Origin: Oceanobacillus sp. HTM 045
GTDB taxonomy: Bacteria > Pseudomonadota > Alphaproteobacteria > Rhodobacterales > Rhodobacteraceae
Reading direction: 5' to 3'
Assembly (NCBI GenBank): GCA_009733745.1
Contig: WNWL01000001.1
Location: forward strand, 620,001-684,000
DNA: 64,000 bases
Below the pieces are notes generated by a model. That model was not told where the DNA came from. It saw nothing but the letters and a program-made list of their open reading frames with translations, and did no database searches. Of this stretch, positions 21,531-30,471 are shown in pieces (the stretch's first letter is position 1; each line of letters opens with the position of its first letter). Position numbers and translations under genes: made by a program.

Positions 21531-22253
21531 TGCAGGATCTCCATGTGCAATCCCCCCCGGCGGTGAACTGCCACGCCCTCTCGCCCCACACATGCGGAGA
21601 TGCCGCCTGCAGGGAAGATCGTCGGGTTCTGCGTGGGGTGCGCCGAAGACGCTGAGATAGATCGTGGGGCAGGGGGCCCACGTCAATCGGGCGGGGGAGA
21701 AATATTTTCGCGGTGCGTCCGACGAGTTGCGCCGCCTCTGATCGAAGGGCTCCCCGATCAGCCGCAGCACGCGCGACCAGCGCGGGCCACGCCCGGCCCT
21801 CCCCGGGGCCGGGCGTTCTCTGCCGCTGCAAGATGTTCGGAGGGCGGGAGGCATTGCGGGGATAAATCAAGCAGACCCAGCCAAGCACCACGCCCGACCA
21901 GGGCCGGACGTGCCCCTTCTCGTTCAGCTTCAATTGCACCGCTCGCAACCGGGTGGCTGTTCTCGGGGAAGGGCGCCCCGACCAGCCACAGCACGCGCGA
22001 CCAGCGCGGGCCACGCCCGGCCCTCCCCGGGGCCGGGCGTTCTCCGACGCCGCAAGGGGTTCGGAGGGCGGGAGGGATTGCGGGGATAAATCAAGCAAAC
22101 CCAACCAAGCACCACGCCCGACCAGGGCCGAACGTGGCCCTTCGCGCTCAGCTGCAACTGCCCGCATACCCCCGGGTGGCTGATCTAGGGAAAGGGCACT
22201 CCGACCAGGACCGGGCGTGGCCCTCCGCGCCAACCACCTGCCGCGCCGGAACG
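21531..22253. other. Gene-free interval with a 224-bp tandem repeat
   Basis: Long open frames cross this interval only because of its high GC. No start with a good SD or recognisable protein was found. It is mostly filled by the tandem repeat described separately. Confidence 0.6.
21745..22190. repeat. 224-bp direct tandem repeat (two copies plus partial third)
   Basis: Matching blocks such as CAGCACGCGCGACCAGCGCG recur with a period of 224 bases (first block near 21765, second near 21989). A third, partial copy starts near 22192. Each full unit contains the perfect 10-bp hairpin CGCCCGGCCC-TCCCCG-GGGCCGGGCG, and the stretch GCGGGGATAAATCAAGCA is common to both. Differences between copies are scattered substitutions. 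No coding function is apparent. Confidence 0.85.
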
Positions 22254-22284
22254 AAAAAGGGCCGGCCCCTGCGGGACCGGCCCT
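22254..22284 (-). terminator. Intrinsic terminator of the RTX-Hint gene
   Basis: Read on the minus strand: GGGCCGG, 11-base loop, CCGGCCC and then TTTTT (complement of A5 at 22254-22258). It lies 39 bases after the stop of the RTX gene. Confidence 0.85.
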
Positions 22285-22322
22285 CCCCCCGAGTCTCCCC
22301 CCTCGGGTCCCTGTGCGCGGCC

Positions 22323-25300
22323 TCAGCGGCGCAGCGCGCGTGCCTCCCAGCTCTTCAGCGAGGGCCGTGCCGCCTGGCCGTAGCCGCGGTCGAGGTCGTC
22401 GCGAAGCTCGGGGAAGAGCTCCAGCACCTCCTCGCGGGCGGCGTCCTCGAGCATCCCCATGGAAGTCTCGCCCGGGTGGAAGCTCTCCGACGGCGCGCCG
22501 TTGGCGGTGACGATCTGGTGGGTGTCGAACAGGATGTGGAAGTAGTCCACCTCGCCGCCCTCGGCGACATAGACCGTCTCGCCGTTCACCAGGTCCTTCG
22601 CCGCGACCAGCACGTCGGTGGTGCCGAACAGCAGCTCGGCGCGCCAGTCGGTCACCAGCATCCGGTGCTGCGGCGAGACGCGCAACTCGCGGTCGTTGCC
22701 GATGGCGCCCTCGCGGAACACGACCGGGGCCAGCCGGCCCTCCGCCGGGACCTTGCGCGAGCCGGTCCAGCGCAGCGGCTGCGGGCCGTGGTCGCGGGTC
22801 AGCACCATGTCGCCGACCTTCAGGTCCTCGATGGCCACCTCGCCCGAGGGCGTGGCGATCATCGTGCCGCGGGTGAAGCAGACCATAGCGAAGTTGACCG
22901 TCTCGAAGCCCGAGATCGTCACGGAGTTCGTGCCGATCTGGCCGTCGCGGTCGCCGCCGGTCATCGAGTAGTCGCCGTTGCGCGGACCGCCGTTCGGGCC
23001 GGAGGTGAACAGGTCCTGCAGCGACACCGCCTCGCCCGGGCCAAACGCAATCGGGATGCCCGCTCCCGGGCCCGTCGCCGGGGTGAAGGTGCCCGAGACG
23101 GTCGAGTCGAACTCCGTGAGCGGCACATCGTCGGGCGTCAGGACGTTCGAGAAGGTGATCTCGTCATCGTCGATGGCGTCATTCGTGCCGTCGTCCTCGG
23201 GGTCGGGTCCGTCGAGCGCATCGGCGTTGTAGAACTCGATCCCCTCGTAGACGCCACCCGTGGTGTCGCTGCCGCTCAGCGAGGAACTGTCGACGGTCAG
23301 GCTGACATCGCTGCCGAACGGATCGGAGAAGGTCACGGTGTCTTCGCCGTCACCGCCATAGATCGTGTCGCCGCCATCGGTGATCACGGTGTCGTCGCCG
23401 CCGCCACCGTAGATCGTGTCGTCGCCGCCGCCGCCGTCCAGCGTGTTCGACCCGCCGTCGCCGGTGATGGTGTCGCCGCTGGTGGAGCCGGTGACGTTCT
23501 CGAAGTTGGTGAGAACGTCGTTGCCGTCCGCGCCGGTGGCGGTCTCGCTGGCGAGGTTCACCGAGACCGGGCCGGAGGCGTCGGAATAGTCGGCCGTGTC
23601 GATGTCGGCGCCGCCGTCGAGCGTGTCGTTGCCGAGGCCGCCCTGGATGGTGTCGTCACCGGTGCCGCCCGAGATCGAGTCCGCCGCGGTGCCGCCCTCG
23701 ATCGAGTCCGCCCCGCCCATGCCGTCGAGCGTCAGCGAGCCGGTCGCGGCCGAGCCGTCGAAATTGTCGTCCTGGTTCGAGAGGACGAAGTTCTCGATGT
23801 CCTCGAAGGTGCCGGCGGCGTTGGTCTGGTCGGAGACCGTGCCGTCCTCGGTCGCGGTCAGCACGATGTCGACGCCGTGGCCGGTCAGGCCAGAGGCGTC
23901 GAGCGTGTCGTTGTCGGTGCCGCCCGCGCCGCCGTCGATCGTGTCGGTGCCGAAATTGTCCGAGAGCTGGATGACGTCCTCGTCGTCGCCGCCCTGGATC
24001 GAGTCGTTCCCGGTGCCGCCGTCGATGATGTCGTCGCCGAGATTGCCGTCGATGGTGTCGCTGCCGGCGCCGCCGTCGATCGAGTCGCTGTATGTCGACG
24101 GGATCGTGTCGAAGTAGATGTCGGTGACGTCGATGCGCTGGAAGTCGGTCTCGAGGTTGCCGTAGTCGATCTCGATCCGCGCCACCGGGCCGGGCACCTG
24201 CACCCGCAGCGAGAAGGCGGCGTCGCTGACCGAGCCGCTCTGGCCGTTGATCGCGGTGACGGTGTCGTTGCCGACGAAGTCGCTGCCGCCGGCACCTTCG
24301 GTGTCGGTGGTGTCGGACAGCGTCATGCCGCTGCCCGCGGTCAGGGTGACGTCGATGCGGTTCCCGTCCGCGTCATAGGCGCGGATGATGACGATGTCGC
24401 GCCAGCCCGCGTCGTCGATGTCGTTGATGCGGAAGTCGACATTGGAGACTTCGTTCTGCAGCGTCGCGTCGGTCGAGGAGAAGTCGATCCGCACGGTCGA
24501 GGTATCGCCCGGCGACGAGCGCGAGGCGCCGCCGATGTAGAGGGCGCTGTTGTTGTCGACCGTCTCGCCGCCGCCGTCGATGCCGGTGACGTACTGGTTG
24601 TCGGAGTCGTTGTAGTCGAAAGCCTGGTTGGAGCCGTTCTCGTTGAACGCCGCCGCGCCGTCGTCGACCAGCGTGACGTTCACGAACACGCCGCCAGTGT
24701 CCTGCGAGGCGCCGCCGACGAGGTTGTCGCCGTCGTCGATCGCGGTGCCGTTGCCGCTCGGGTCGGGCAATTCGCTCCACTTGAAGGAGAGACGCGACAC
24801 CGAGGCTTCGGCCGCGCCGGCGAAGTCGCCGTCGATGGTGTCGTTGCCGTCGCCGCCGTCGATGGTGTCCTGGCCGCCGCCGCCGGTGATCGAGTCGTTG
24901 CCGCCGCCGCCGAGGATCGAGTCGTCGTCGCCGCCGCCGTCGATCGTGTCGGCCTCGGTGCCGCCGTCGATCGTGTCGTCGCCAAAGCCGCCGAACACCT
25001 GGTCGGAGCCGCCTTCGGCGAGGATGCTGTCGCGGCCCTCGCCGCCATAGATCACGTCCGCCCCGGCGCCCGCGGACACGTTGTCGTTGCCGTCGCCGGC
25101 ATAGAGCGTGTCGGCCCCGCTCAGGTCGAGCGAGCTGCCGTTCTCGCCCAGGTCCTCGTCGCCGGAGGCGAACTCGTCGTAGCTGATGTTGTTGGCGGCG
25201 AAGTCGACGCTGGTGACCGTCGCCGTCACGCCCTCGGGCACGTCGGGCGGGAAGATGAAGTAGTCGTCGCCGTCGTTCGTCTCGATCAGGAAGCCGACAT

Positions 25301-25604
25301 AGCTGGCGCCGTTCGCGGTGAAGGTGACGGTCGCCTCGACATAGAAGGCTTCGCCATCGGTCGCCGCGACCGGGGTGCCGCTGCTGTCGAAGGCGTACAT
25401 GAGCTGGTTGGAGTCGCCCGACTGTTCATTGGTCGGAACGTCGCCCGCCGCCGTGGTGTCGTCATCCTCGACGAGGAGCGTCAGGCCGGATGCGGAAGTT
25501 GGGATGGTGAAGCTATCGCCGCTCGAGACGCCGTTGTCGTCGAGATCGACTTCATCGGAACCGGTGCCAAGGGCAAAACCGGTGAACGAGTAGACAGTCG
25601 CCAT
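22323..25604 (-). CDS. RTX calcium-binding protein with C-terminal Hint (hedgehog/intein-type) domain
   Basis: A 1093-residue acidic protein. Several blocks of RTX nonapeptides (G-G-x-G-x-D-x-U-x, e.g. GGEGRDSIL, GGAGSDTID) lie at about residues 155-265, 495-550, 625-680 and 705-760, separated by beta-rich regions of unknown fold. The C-terminal 190 residues form a Hint domain beginning at CFTRGT (nucleophile Cys), with VSPQHRMLV and DTHQIV as later Hint blocks. No N-terminal signal peptide is present, so type I secretion is likely, but no type I genes are nearby. MATVYSF at 25604 is chosen because GAGGA lies 7 bases upstream; the longer frame to 25694 lacks support. Hint proteins self-cleave or splice; the autocatalytic role here is inferred. 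Confidence 0.88.
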   Translation of the reverse strand: MATVYSFTGFALGTGSDEVDLDDNGVSSGDSFTIPTSASGLTLLVEDDDTTAAGDVPTNEQSGDSNQLMYAFDSSGTPVAATDGEAFYVEATVTFTANGASYVGFLIETNDGDDYFIFPPDVPEGVTATVTSVDFAANNISYDEFASGDEDLGENGSSLDLSGADTLYAGDGNDNVSAGAGADVIYGGEGRDSILAEGGSDQVFGGFGDDTIDGGTEADTIDGGGDDDSILGGGGNDSITGGGGQDTIDGGDGNDTIDGDFAGAAEASVSRLSFKWSELPDPSGNGTAIDDGDNLVGGASQDTGGVFVNVTLVDDGAAAFNENGSNQAFDYNDSDNQYVTGIDGGGETVDNNSALYIGGASRSSPGDTSTVRIDFSSTDATLQNEVSNVDFRINDIDDAGWRDIVIIRAYDADGNRIDVTLTAGSGMTLSDTTDTEGAGGSDFVGNDTVTAINGQSGSVSDAAFSLRVQVPGPVARIEIDYGNLETDFQRIDVTDIYFDTIPSTYSDSIDGGAGSDTIDGNLGDDIIDGGTGNDSIQGGDDEDVIQLSDNFGTDTIDGGAGGTDNDTLDASGLTGHGVDIVLTATEDGTVSDQTNAAGTFEDIENFVLSNQDDNFDGSAATGSLTLDGMGGADSIEGGTAADSISGGTGDDTIQGGLGNDTLDGGADIDTADYSDASGPVSVNLASETATGADGNDVLTNFENVTGSTSGDTITGDGGSNTLDGGGGDDTIYGGGGDDTVITDGGDTIYGGDGEDTVTFSDPFGSDVSLTVDSSSLSGSDTTGGVYEGIEFYNADALDGPDPEDDGTNDAIDDDEITFSNVLTPDDVPLTEFDSTVSGTFTPATGPGAGIPIAFGPGEAVSLQDLFTSGPNGGPRNGDYSMTGGDRDGQIGTNSVTISGFETVNFAMVCFTRGTMIATPSGEVAIEDLKVGDMVLTRDHGPQPLRWTGSRKVPAEGRLAPVVFREGAIGNDRELRVSPQHRMLVTDWRAELLFGTTDVLVAAKDLVNGETVYVAEGGEVDYFHILFDTHQIVTANGAPSESFHPGETSMGMLEDAAREEVLELFPELRDDLDRGYGQAARPSLKSWEARALRR

Positions 25605-26093
25605 AGTGCAGTCCTCACACGCTGTGCGGGGACCACGGCAACCCATCCGGGCGTGGTCTGCTCTCGGAACCGCACGGCGCGACCCTTGGGTCAAGCGCGA
25701 CGGCGCGGCAGGGAAAGCCTATGTTTAGCCTAGACGGGTCCGTGAGACCCCAGTTGCCGATCAGGCTACAGGAACCGGCGGCAAAGTCTCATAATTTTTT
25801 TGCCGAAGATGGAATAAATCGGAGCGGGCCGTAGCTTTTCGGGACAACTTCGCGCGTCGCGCTCGCCTCATGATTGCAATTGGTCATTTCTGTGGCGCCA
25901 CGCGACAGGATTGAGGCGGCGGGGTCGAGTCGGCAACTCCCGCACGGCGGAGCGGACTCGCCCGCCGGAAACGCGGCGCGCCCCCGCGCCATGCACCCGC
26001 GTCTTCTGCGTCATGCAGCCACGTCGCGCGGCTGTGCTTTGAAACGCGGGCGGCGGCGCTCTATTCTCGCGCCAAACTTCGGGAGGAACGGCA
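25605..26093. promoter_or_regulatory. Divergent upstream region between the RTX gene and ccmF
   Basis: A 489-base spacer that must hold promoters for both directions. The centre (about 25775-25835) is notably AT-rich for this genome and contains a dyad (25779-25805). No small gene was recognised. Confidence 0.5.
25779..25805. promoter_or_regulatory. Inverted repeat upstream of the RTX gene
   Basis: CGGCAAA (25779-25785) and TTTGCCG (25799-25805) separated by 13 bases that include a T-run. It lies 175 bases upstream of the RTX gene start. It could be a regulator-binding dyad or, as a hairpin, a weak terminator. Confidence 0.35.
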
Positions 26094-28073
26094 GTGATCG
26101 CCGAGATCGGACATTTCGCGCTGGCGCTGGCGCTGGCCATCGCGCTCTTCCAGTCGGTCGTGCCGCTGGTCGGCGCCTCCAAGGGCTGGACCGACTGGAT
26201 GCGCGCCGCGGATTCCGCCGCGACGCTCCAGTTCCTCGCCACGGCGCTGGCCTTCGCCGCGCTGGTGCACGGCTTCGTCACTTCCGACTTCTCGCTCCGG
26301 ATCGTCTACGAGAACTCGCACTCGGCCAAGCCGATGCTGTTCAAGGTCACCGGCACCTGGGGCAACCACGAAGGCTCGATGCTGCTCTGGGTGCTGATCC
26401 TGACGCTGTTCGGCGGCATGGTCGCGTGGTTCGGCCGCGGGTTGCCGCTGGGGCTGCGGGCCCGCGCGCTGGCGGTGCAGGCGATGATCGGCTTCGCCTT
26501 CCTCGCCTTCATCATCACCACGTCGAACCCGTTCGACCGGATGCTGCCGGCCCCGCTCGACGGCACCGACCTCAACCCGCTCCTGCAGGATATCGGCCTC
26601 GCGATCCACCCGCCGTTCCTCTATCTCGGCTATGTCGGGCTCTCGATGGCATTCTCCTTCGCCGTCGCCGCGCTGATCGAGGGCCGGGTGGACGCCGCAT
26701 GGGCGCGCTGGGTGCGGCCCTGGACGCTGGCGGCCTGGATGTTCCTGACCATCGGCATCGCGCTCGGCTCCTACTGGGCCTATTACGAGCTCGGCTGGGG
26801 CGGCTGGTGGTTCTGGGACCCGGTGGAAAACGTCTCCTTCATGCCCTGGCTGGTGGCGGCGGCGCTGCTGCACTCGACCATCGTGGTCGAGAAGCGGTCC
26901 TCCATGCAGGTCTGGACCATCCTGCTGGCGATCCTCGCCTTCTCGCTCAGCCTGATCGGCACCTTCATCGTGCGCTCGGGCCTGCTGACCTCGGTCCATG
27001 CCTTCGCCACCGACCCGACGCGGGGCGAGGCGATCCTCGTGATGCTGGCCTGCGCCATCGGCGGGTCGCTGGCGCTGTTCGCGCTGCGTGCGCCGTCGAT
27101 GCCGTCGGAGGGCTATTTCCGCCCGGTCTCGCGCGAGGGCGCGCTGATCCTGAACAACCTGCTGCTGGCGGTCGCCACGGCGGTCGTGTTCGCGGGCACG
27201 CTGGCGCCGATGGTGCGCGAGGCGTTCGACGGCACCCGCATCTCGGTCGGCCCGCCTTTCTTCGACCTCGCCTTCACGCCCTTCATGATGGTGCTGTTCG
27301 CAGCCCTTCCGGTGGGCTCGCTCCTGCCGTGGAAACGGGGCGATCTCGGCCGGACAATGGGCCGGCTCTGGCTCGCCGCGCTCGCCTCCGTGGCACTCGG
27401 GGCGCTCGCCTGGGCGCTCGGGCCGGACCGCGGCGGGCTGGTCGCGCCGGTGGGTTTCCTGCTGGCGGGCTGGCTGGTGTTCGGCGCGCTGACAGATCTC
27501 TTCATCCGCGCCGGGGGCCGCAGGTTCTCGCCCGCGCGCCTGTTCGGCCTGCCGCGCGCCGACTGGGGCCGGGTGATCGCCCATGCCGGGCTCGGCCTCT
27601 CGGTGATGGGCATCGCCGCCATCTCCGCCTGGGAGACGGAGGACATTCGCGTGGCCAAGCCCGGCGACGCGTTCGAGGTGGCGGGTTACGCCATCACCTT
27701 CGACGACGTGGAGCAGGGCAGGGGCCCGAACTACGCCTATGAGCGGGGCCACTTCACCGTGCGCTCCGGCGGCGTCGAGGTGGCGCAGGTCCACCCGGAG
27801 AAGCGGGTCTACCCGGTGCAGCGGATGCCGACCACCGAGGCCGGGATCGACTCCGGCCTGACCCGCGACGTCTACCTCACCATCGGCGACCGGCAGGAGG
27901 TCGACGGCGTCTCCGGCTGGGCGGTGCGGACCTACATCAAGCCCTTCGCCAACTGGATCTGGATCGGCTGTTTCGTGATGGCCTTCGGCGGCGCGCTCAG
28001 CCTGAGCGACCGGCGCATCCGCGTCGGCGCCTCGGCACGCCGCCCGGCCGCGGCGGGAGTGCCGGCGGAATGA
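26094..28073 (+). CDS. ccmF: Cytochrome c maturation heme lyase subunit CcmF
   Basis: A 659-residue polytopic membrane protein with the tryptophan-rich WWD heme-binding motif GWGGWWFWDPVENVSFMPW (near residue 240) and the conserved N-terminal GNHEGSMLLW segment. It acts with CcmH and CcmI at the periplasmic face to attach heme to apocytochrome c. The start is GTG at 26094, with GGGAGGAA upstream. The stop overlaps the ccmH start (ATGA). ccmE and ccmG are not adjacent in this window. Confidence 0.96.
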   Translation: MIAEIGHFALALALAIALFQSVVPLVGASKGWTDWMRAADSAATLQFLATALAFAALVHGFVTSDFSLRIVYENSHSAKPMLFKVTGTWGNHEGSMLLWVLILTLFGGMVAWFGRGLPLGLRARALAVQAMIGFAFLAFIITTSNPFDRMLPAPLDGTDLNPLLQDIGLAIHPPFLYLGYVGLSMAFSFAVAALIEGRVDAAWARWVRPWTLAAWMFLTIGIALGSYWAYYELGWGGWWFWDPVENVSFMPWLVAAALLHSTIVVEKRSSMQVWTILLAILAFSLSLIGTFIVRSGLLTSVHAFATDPTRGEAILVMLACAIGGSLALFALRAPSMPSEGYFRPVSREGALILNNLLLAVATAVVFAGTLAPMVREAFDGTRISVGPPFFDLAFTPFMMVLFAALPVGSLLPWKRGDLGRTMGRLWLAALASVALGALAWALGPDRGGLVAPVGFLLAGWLVFGALTDLFIRAGGRRFSPARLFGLPRADWGRVIAHAGLGLSVMGIAAISAWETEDIRVAKPGDAFEVAGYAITFDDVEQGRGPNYAYERGHFTVRSGGVEVAQVHPEKRVYPVQRMPTTEAGIDSGLTRDVYLTIGDRQEVDGVSGWAVRTYIKPFANWIWIGCFVMAFGGALSLSDRRIRVGASARRPAAAGVPAE

Positions 28074-28552
28074 GGCTGCTCCGCGCATTGCTGATCGTGC
28101 TTCTGGCCGCGCTCCTGCCGGTATCGGCCGGGGCGGTGCAGCCCGGCGAGATGCTGGAGGACCCGGCGCTGGAGGCCCGCGCCCGCGGCATCTCGAAGGA
28201 GATCCGCTGCCTCGTCTGCCAGAACGAGTCGATCGACGAGTCCAACGCCGACCTCGCGCGCGACCTGCGCGTGCTGATCCGCGAGCGGCTGGTCGCGGGC
28301 GACACCGACGAGCAGGTGCGCCAGTTCCTCGTCGACCGCTACGGCGAATACGTGCTGCTGCGCCCGACCTTCACGGGCGCCAACATGGTGATCTGGCTGC
28401 TCGGCCCGGCGCTGCTGATCCTCGGCGGTGTCGCCGCGGTGGTCTTCATCCGCAACCGCCGCCCGCCGGAGAAGGCGGCGCCGCAAAAGCTCTCGGCGGA
28501 GGAGGAGGCCCGGCTCGCGAAGCTGCTGGAGGAGGAGCAGGGCGGCGCGTAG
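28070..28552 (+). CDS. ccmH: Cytochrome c maturation thioreductase CcmH
   Basis: A 160-residue membrane-anchored protein with a signal sequence (residues 1-22), the redox motif IRCLVCQNESI (Cys-x-x-Cys) and a C-terminal transmembrane segment (about 104-125). It reduces the CXXCH disulfide of apocytochrome c for heme ligation. It overlaps ccmF by four bases. A GC hairpin (28537-28544 with 28553-28560) spans its stop codon, perhaps a weak transcription end. Confidence 0.95.
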   Translation: MRLLRALLIVLLAALLPVSAGAVQPGEMLEDPALEARARGISKEIRCLVCQNESIDESNADLARDLRVLIRERLVAGDTDEQVRQFLVDRYGEYVLLRPTFTGANMVIWLLGPALLILGGVAAVVFIRNRRPPEKAAPQKLSAEEEARLAKLLEEEQGGA

Positions 28553-28645
28553 CGCCCTGCGCGCGCCTCCCCCGCGGGGCACATCAGGCAATTCATCCCG
28601 CCCCGCACCTTTCCGAAACCCCTTCCAGCCGCTAACTAGCGCCTC

Positions 28646-29644
28646 ATGACCAGCGCGCCCCGATCAGACCGCCGCCTCTCCGTCGCGCCTATGATGGACT
28701 GGACGGACCGGCACTGCCGGTATTTCCACCGCCGCTTCTCGCGGCGGGCGCTGCTCTATACCGAGATGCTGACCGCGCAGGCGGTCGTGCATGGCGACCG
28801 CGATCACCTGATGGGCCACGACGCGGAGGAACACCCGCTGGCGCTCCAGCTCGGCGGCTCCGACCCGGCGCTGCTGGCCGAGGCGGTGCGCGCGGCGCTG
28901 CCCTACGGCTTCGGCGAGATCAACCTCAATGTCGGCTGCCCGTCCGACCGGGTGCAGTCCGGCACCTTCGGGGCCTGCCTGATGCGCGAGCCGGACCTCG
29001 TCGCCCGCTGCCTCGCCGCCATGCTGGACGCGGCGGAGGGCCGCTGCGAGATCACCGTCAAGAGCCGCATCGGCGTGGACGAGCAGGAGCCGCGCGAGGT
29101 GCTGCCCGACTTCATCGACCGTGTCGCCGCCGCGGGCATCACCAGCTTCGCCATCCACGCCCGCAAGGCGTGGCTGCAAGGGCTGAGCCCGAAGGACAAC
29201 CGCGAGATCCCGCCGCTCGACTACCCGCTCGTGCACGAGATGAAGGCCCGCCGGCCGGAGCTGGAGATCGTCATCAACGGCGGCATCCCCTCGCTCGACG
29301 CGGCGCTGGAACACGTCGCGCAGGGCCTCGACGGCGCGATGATCGGGCGGGCGGCCTATCACGAGCCCGCGAACATCCTCGGAGCGGCCGACCGGCGCGT
29401 CTTCGGCGCCGGCCGCGACGTCAGCGCGGAGGAGGCGGTGACCGCCATGCTCCCCTATATCGAGCGCGAGCGCGCGAAGGGCGAGAAGCTCAACCGCATC
29501 ACCCGCCACATGCTCGGCGCCTTCGCGGGCCGTCCCGGCGCGCGGCTCTGGCGGCGCACGCTGTCGGAGGGCGCGCACCTGAAGGGCGCGGGGCCGGAAC
29601 TGGTCGAGCGCGCGCTGGGGCAGGTGATGGCCCTGGCTGCATGA
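28646..29644 (+). CDS. dusA: tRNA-dihydrouridine(20/20a) synthase
   Basis: A 332-residue FMN enzyme of the DusA group, which reduces uridines 20/20a in the tRNA D-loop. Family marks are SVAPMMDWTDRHCRYF (residues 11-26), NLNVGCPSDRVQSG with the catalytic Cys, KSRIG and ARKAWLQGLSPKDNR. The last codons overlap the next gene (ATGA). dusA is often an island integration site, but no integrase or att-like duplication is seen here. Confidence 0.95.
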   Translation: MTSAPRSDRRLSVAPMMDWTDRHCRYFHRRFSRRALLYTEMLTAQAVVHGDRDHLMGHDAEEHPLALQLGGSDPALLAEAVRAALPYGFGEINLNVGCPSDRVQSGTFGACLMREPDLVARCLAAMLDAAEGRCEITVKSRIGVDEQEPREVLPDFIDRVAAAGITSFAIHARKAWLQGLSPKDNREIPPLDYPLVHEMKARRPELEIVINGGIPSLDAALEHVAQGLDGAMIGRAAYHEPANILGAADRRVFGAGRDVSAEEAVTAMLPYIERERAKGEKLNRITRHMLGAFAGRPGARLWRRTLSEGAHLKGAGPELVERALGQVMALAA

Positions 29645-30438
29645 GCCGCGCCGACTTCCTCCAGAAGGGCTGGGCCGCCTTCCCGCCCGATGCAGCGATG
29701 AGTGCCTGGGCCGAGGCCGCACGCCCCGTCGCGCAGGCCTGCCTCGACGACCCGGAGCAGCGCGCCCAGTGGCTCCGCTGCGGCGGGACGTGGTTTGCGG
29801 GCGTCAACGTCTTCCCGAACGACGCGCGCGGCGCGGTGCCGGGCCACGGCGTCCCGCCGCTCGCGGGTGCCGCGGTGGATTTCGCCTGTGACGGGTTGCC
29901 CGCTTTCGACTGGGACCCGGCGCAGGTCTCGGTCTGCTTCCCCGGCTACCCGCAGCCCTGGGAGGGCGAGACCGACGCCGCCTTCCGCTACCGCCTCAAC
30001 CGAGACGCGGCGCATGTGGACGGGCTCCGCCGTTCCGGCCCCGACCGGCGCCGCACGCCGGGCGAGGTGCACGGCTTCATCCTCGGCATCCCGCTGACCG
30101 AAGCAGCGCCGGACGCTGCGCCCTTCGTCGTATGGGAAGGCTCGCACGAGATCATGCGCCGCGCCTTCCGCGCGCGGCTGGCGGGCGTGAAGCCGTCCGA
30201 CTGGATGGAGGAGGACGTGACGGACGCCTACTGGGCCGCCCGGCGCGAGGCGTTCGAGACCTGCCCGCGGGTCCCCCTGACGGCACCGCCGGGCGGGGCC
30301 TACGTGGTCCACCGCCTCGCGCTGCACGGCGTTGCGCCCTGGGGCGAGGAAGGCGGCGTAACGCCAAGGATGATCGCCTATTTCCGGCCCGACCCGTTCC
30401 CGGGCGAAAGCCCCGAATGGTGGCTGGACCTGGCCTAG
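29641..30438 (+). CDS. Phytanoyl-CoA dioxygenase (PhyH)-like protein
   Basis: A 265-residue protein resembling the PhyH 2-oxoglutarate/Fe(II) oxygenase fold. A possible metal-binding His-x-Asp lies in AAHVDGL (near residue 123), the distal His in VVHRLALHG and a 2-oxoglutarate-binding Arg in RMIAYFRP. It starts inside the dusA stop (ATGA), so it is co-expressed with dusA. The assignment rests on motif spacing; the substrate is unknown. Confidence 0.65.
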   Translation: MSRADFLQKGWAAFPPDAAMSAWAEAARPVAQACLDDPEQRAQWLRCGGTWFAGVNVFPNDARGAVPGHGVPPLAGAAVDFACDGLPAFDWDPAQVSVCFPGYPQPWEGETDAAFRYRLNRDAAHVDGLRRSGPDRRRTPGEVHGFILGIPLTEAAPDAAPFVVWEGSHEIMRRAFRARLAGVKPSDWMEEDVTDAYWAARREAFETCPRVPLTAPPGGAYVVHRLALHGVAPWGEEGGVTPRMIAYFRPDPFPGESPEWWLDLA

Positions 30439-30471
30439 GGTGCGCCGCTCCGGGCTCCCCGCGGCCCGGGC

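Noticed and set aside
21745-22190. CRISPR array
   Set aside because: The repeat unit is 224 bp with no short spaced repeats and no cas genes; it is an ordinary tandem duplication.
21600-25733. Plus-strand open frame of 1377 codons antisense to the RTX gene
   Set aside because: It is the complement of the Gly/Asp-rich RTX repeats in a high-GC region, is rich in Ala/Val/Arg with no domain, and has no SD. The minus-strand frame carries clear RTX and Hint motifs.
28646-29644. Genomic island attachment at dusA
   Set aside because: No integrase gene and no duplicated dusA end found nearby; both flanks are housekeeping genes.
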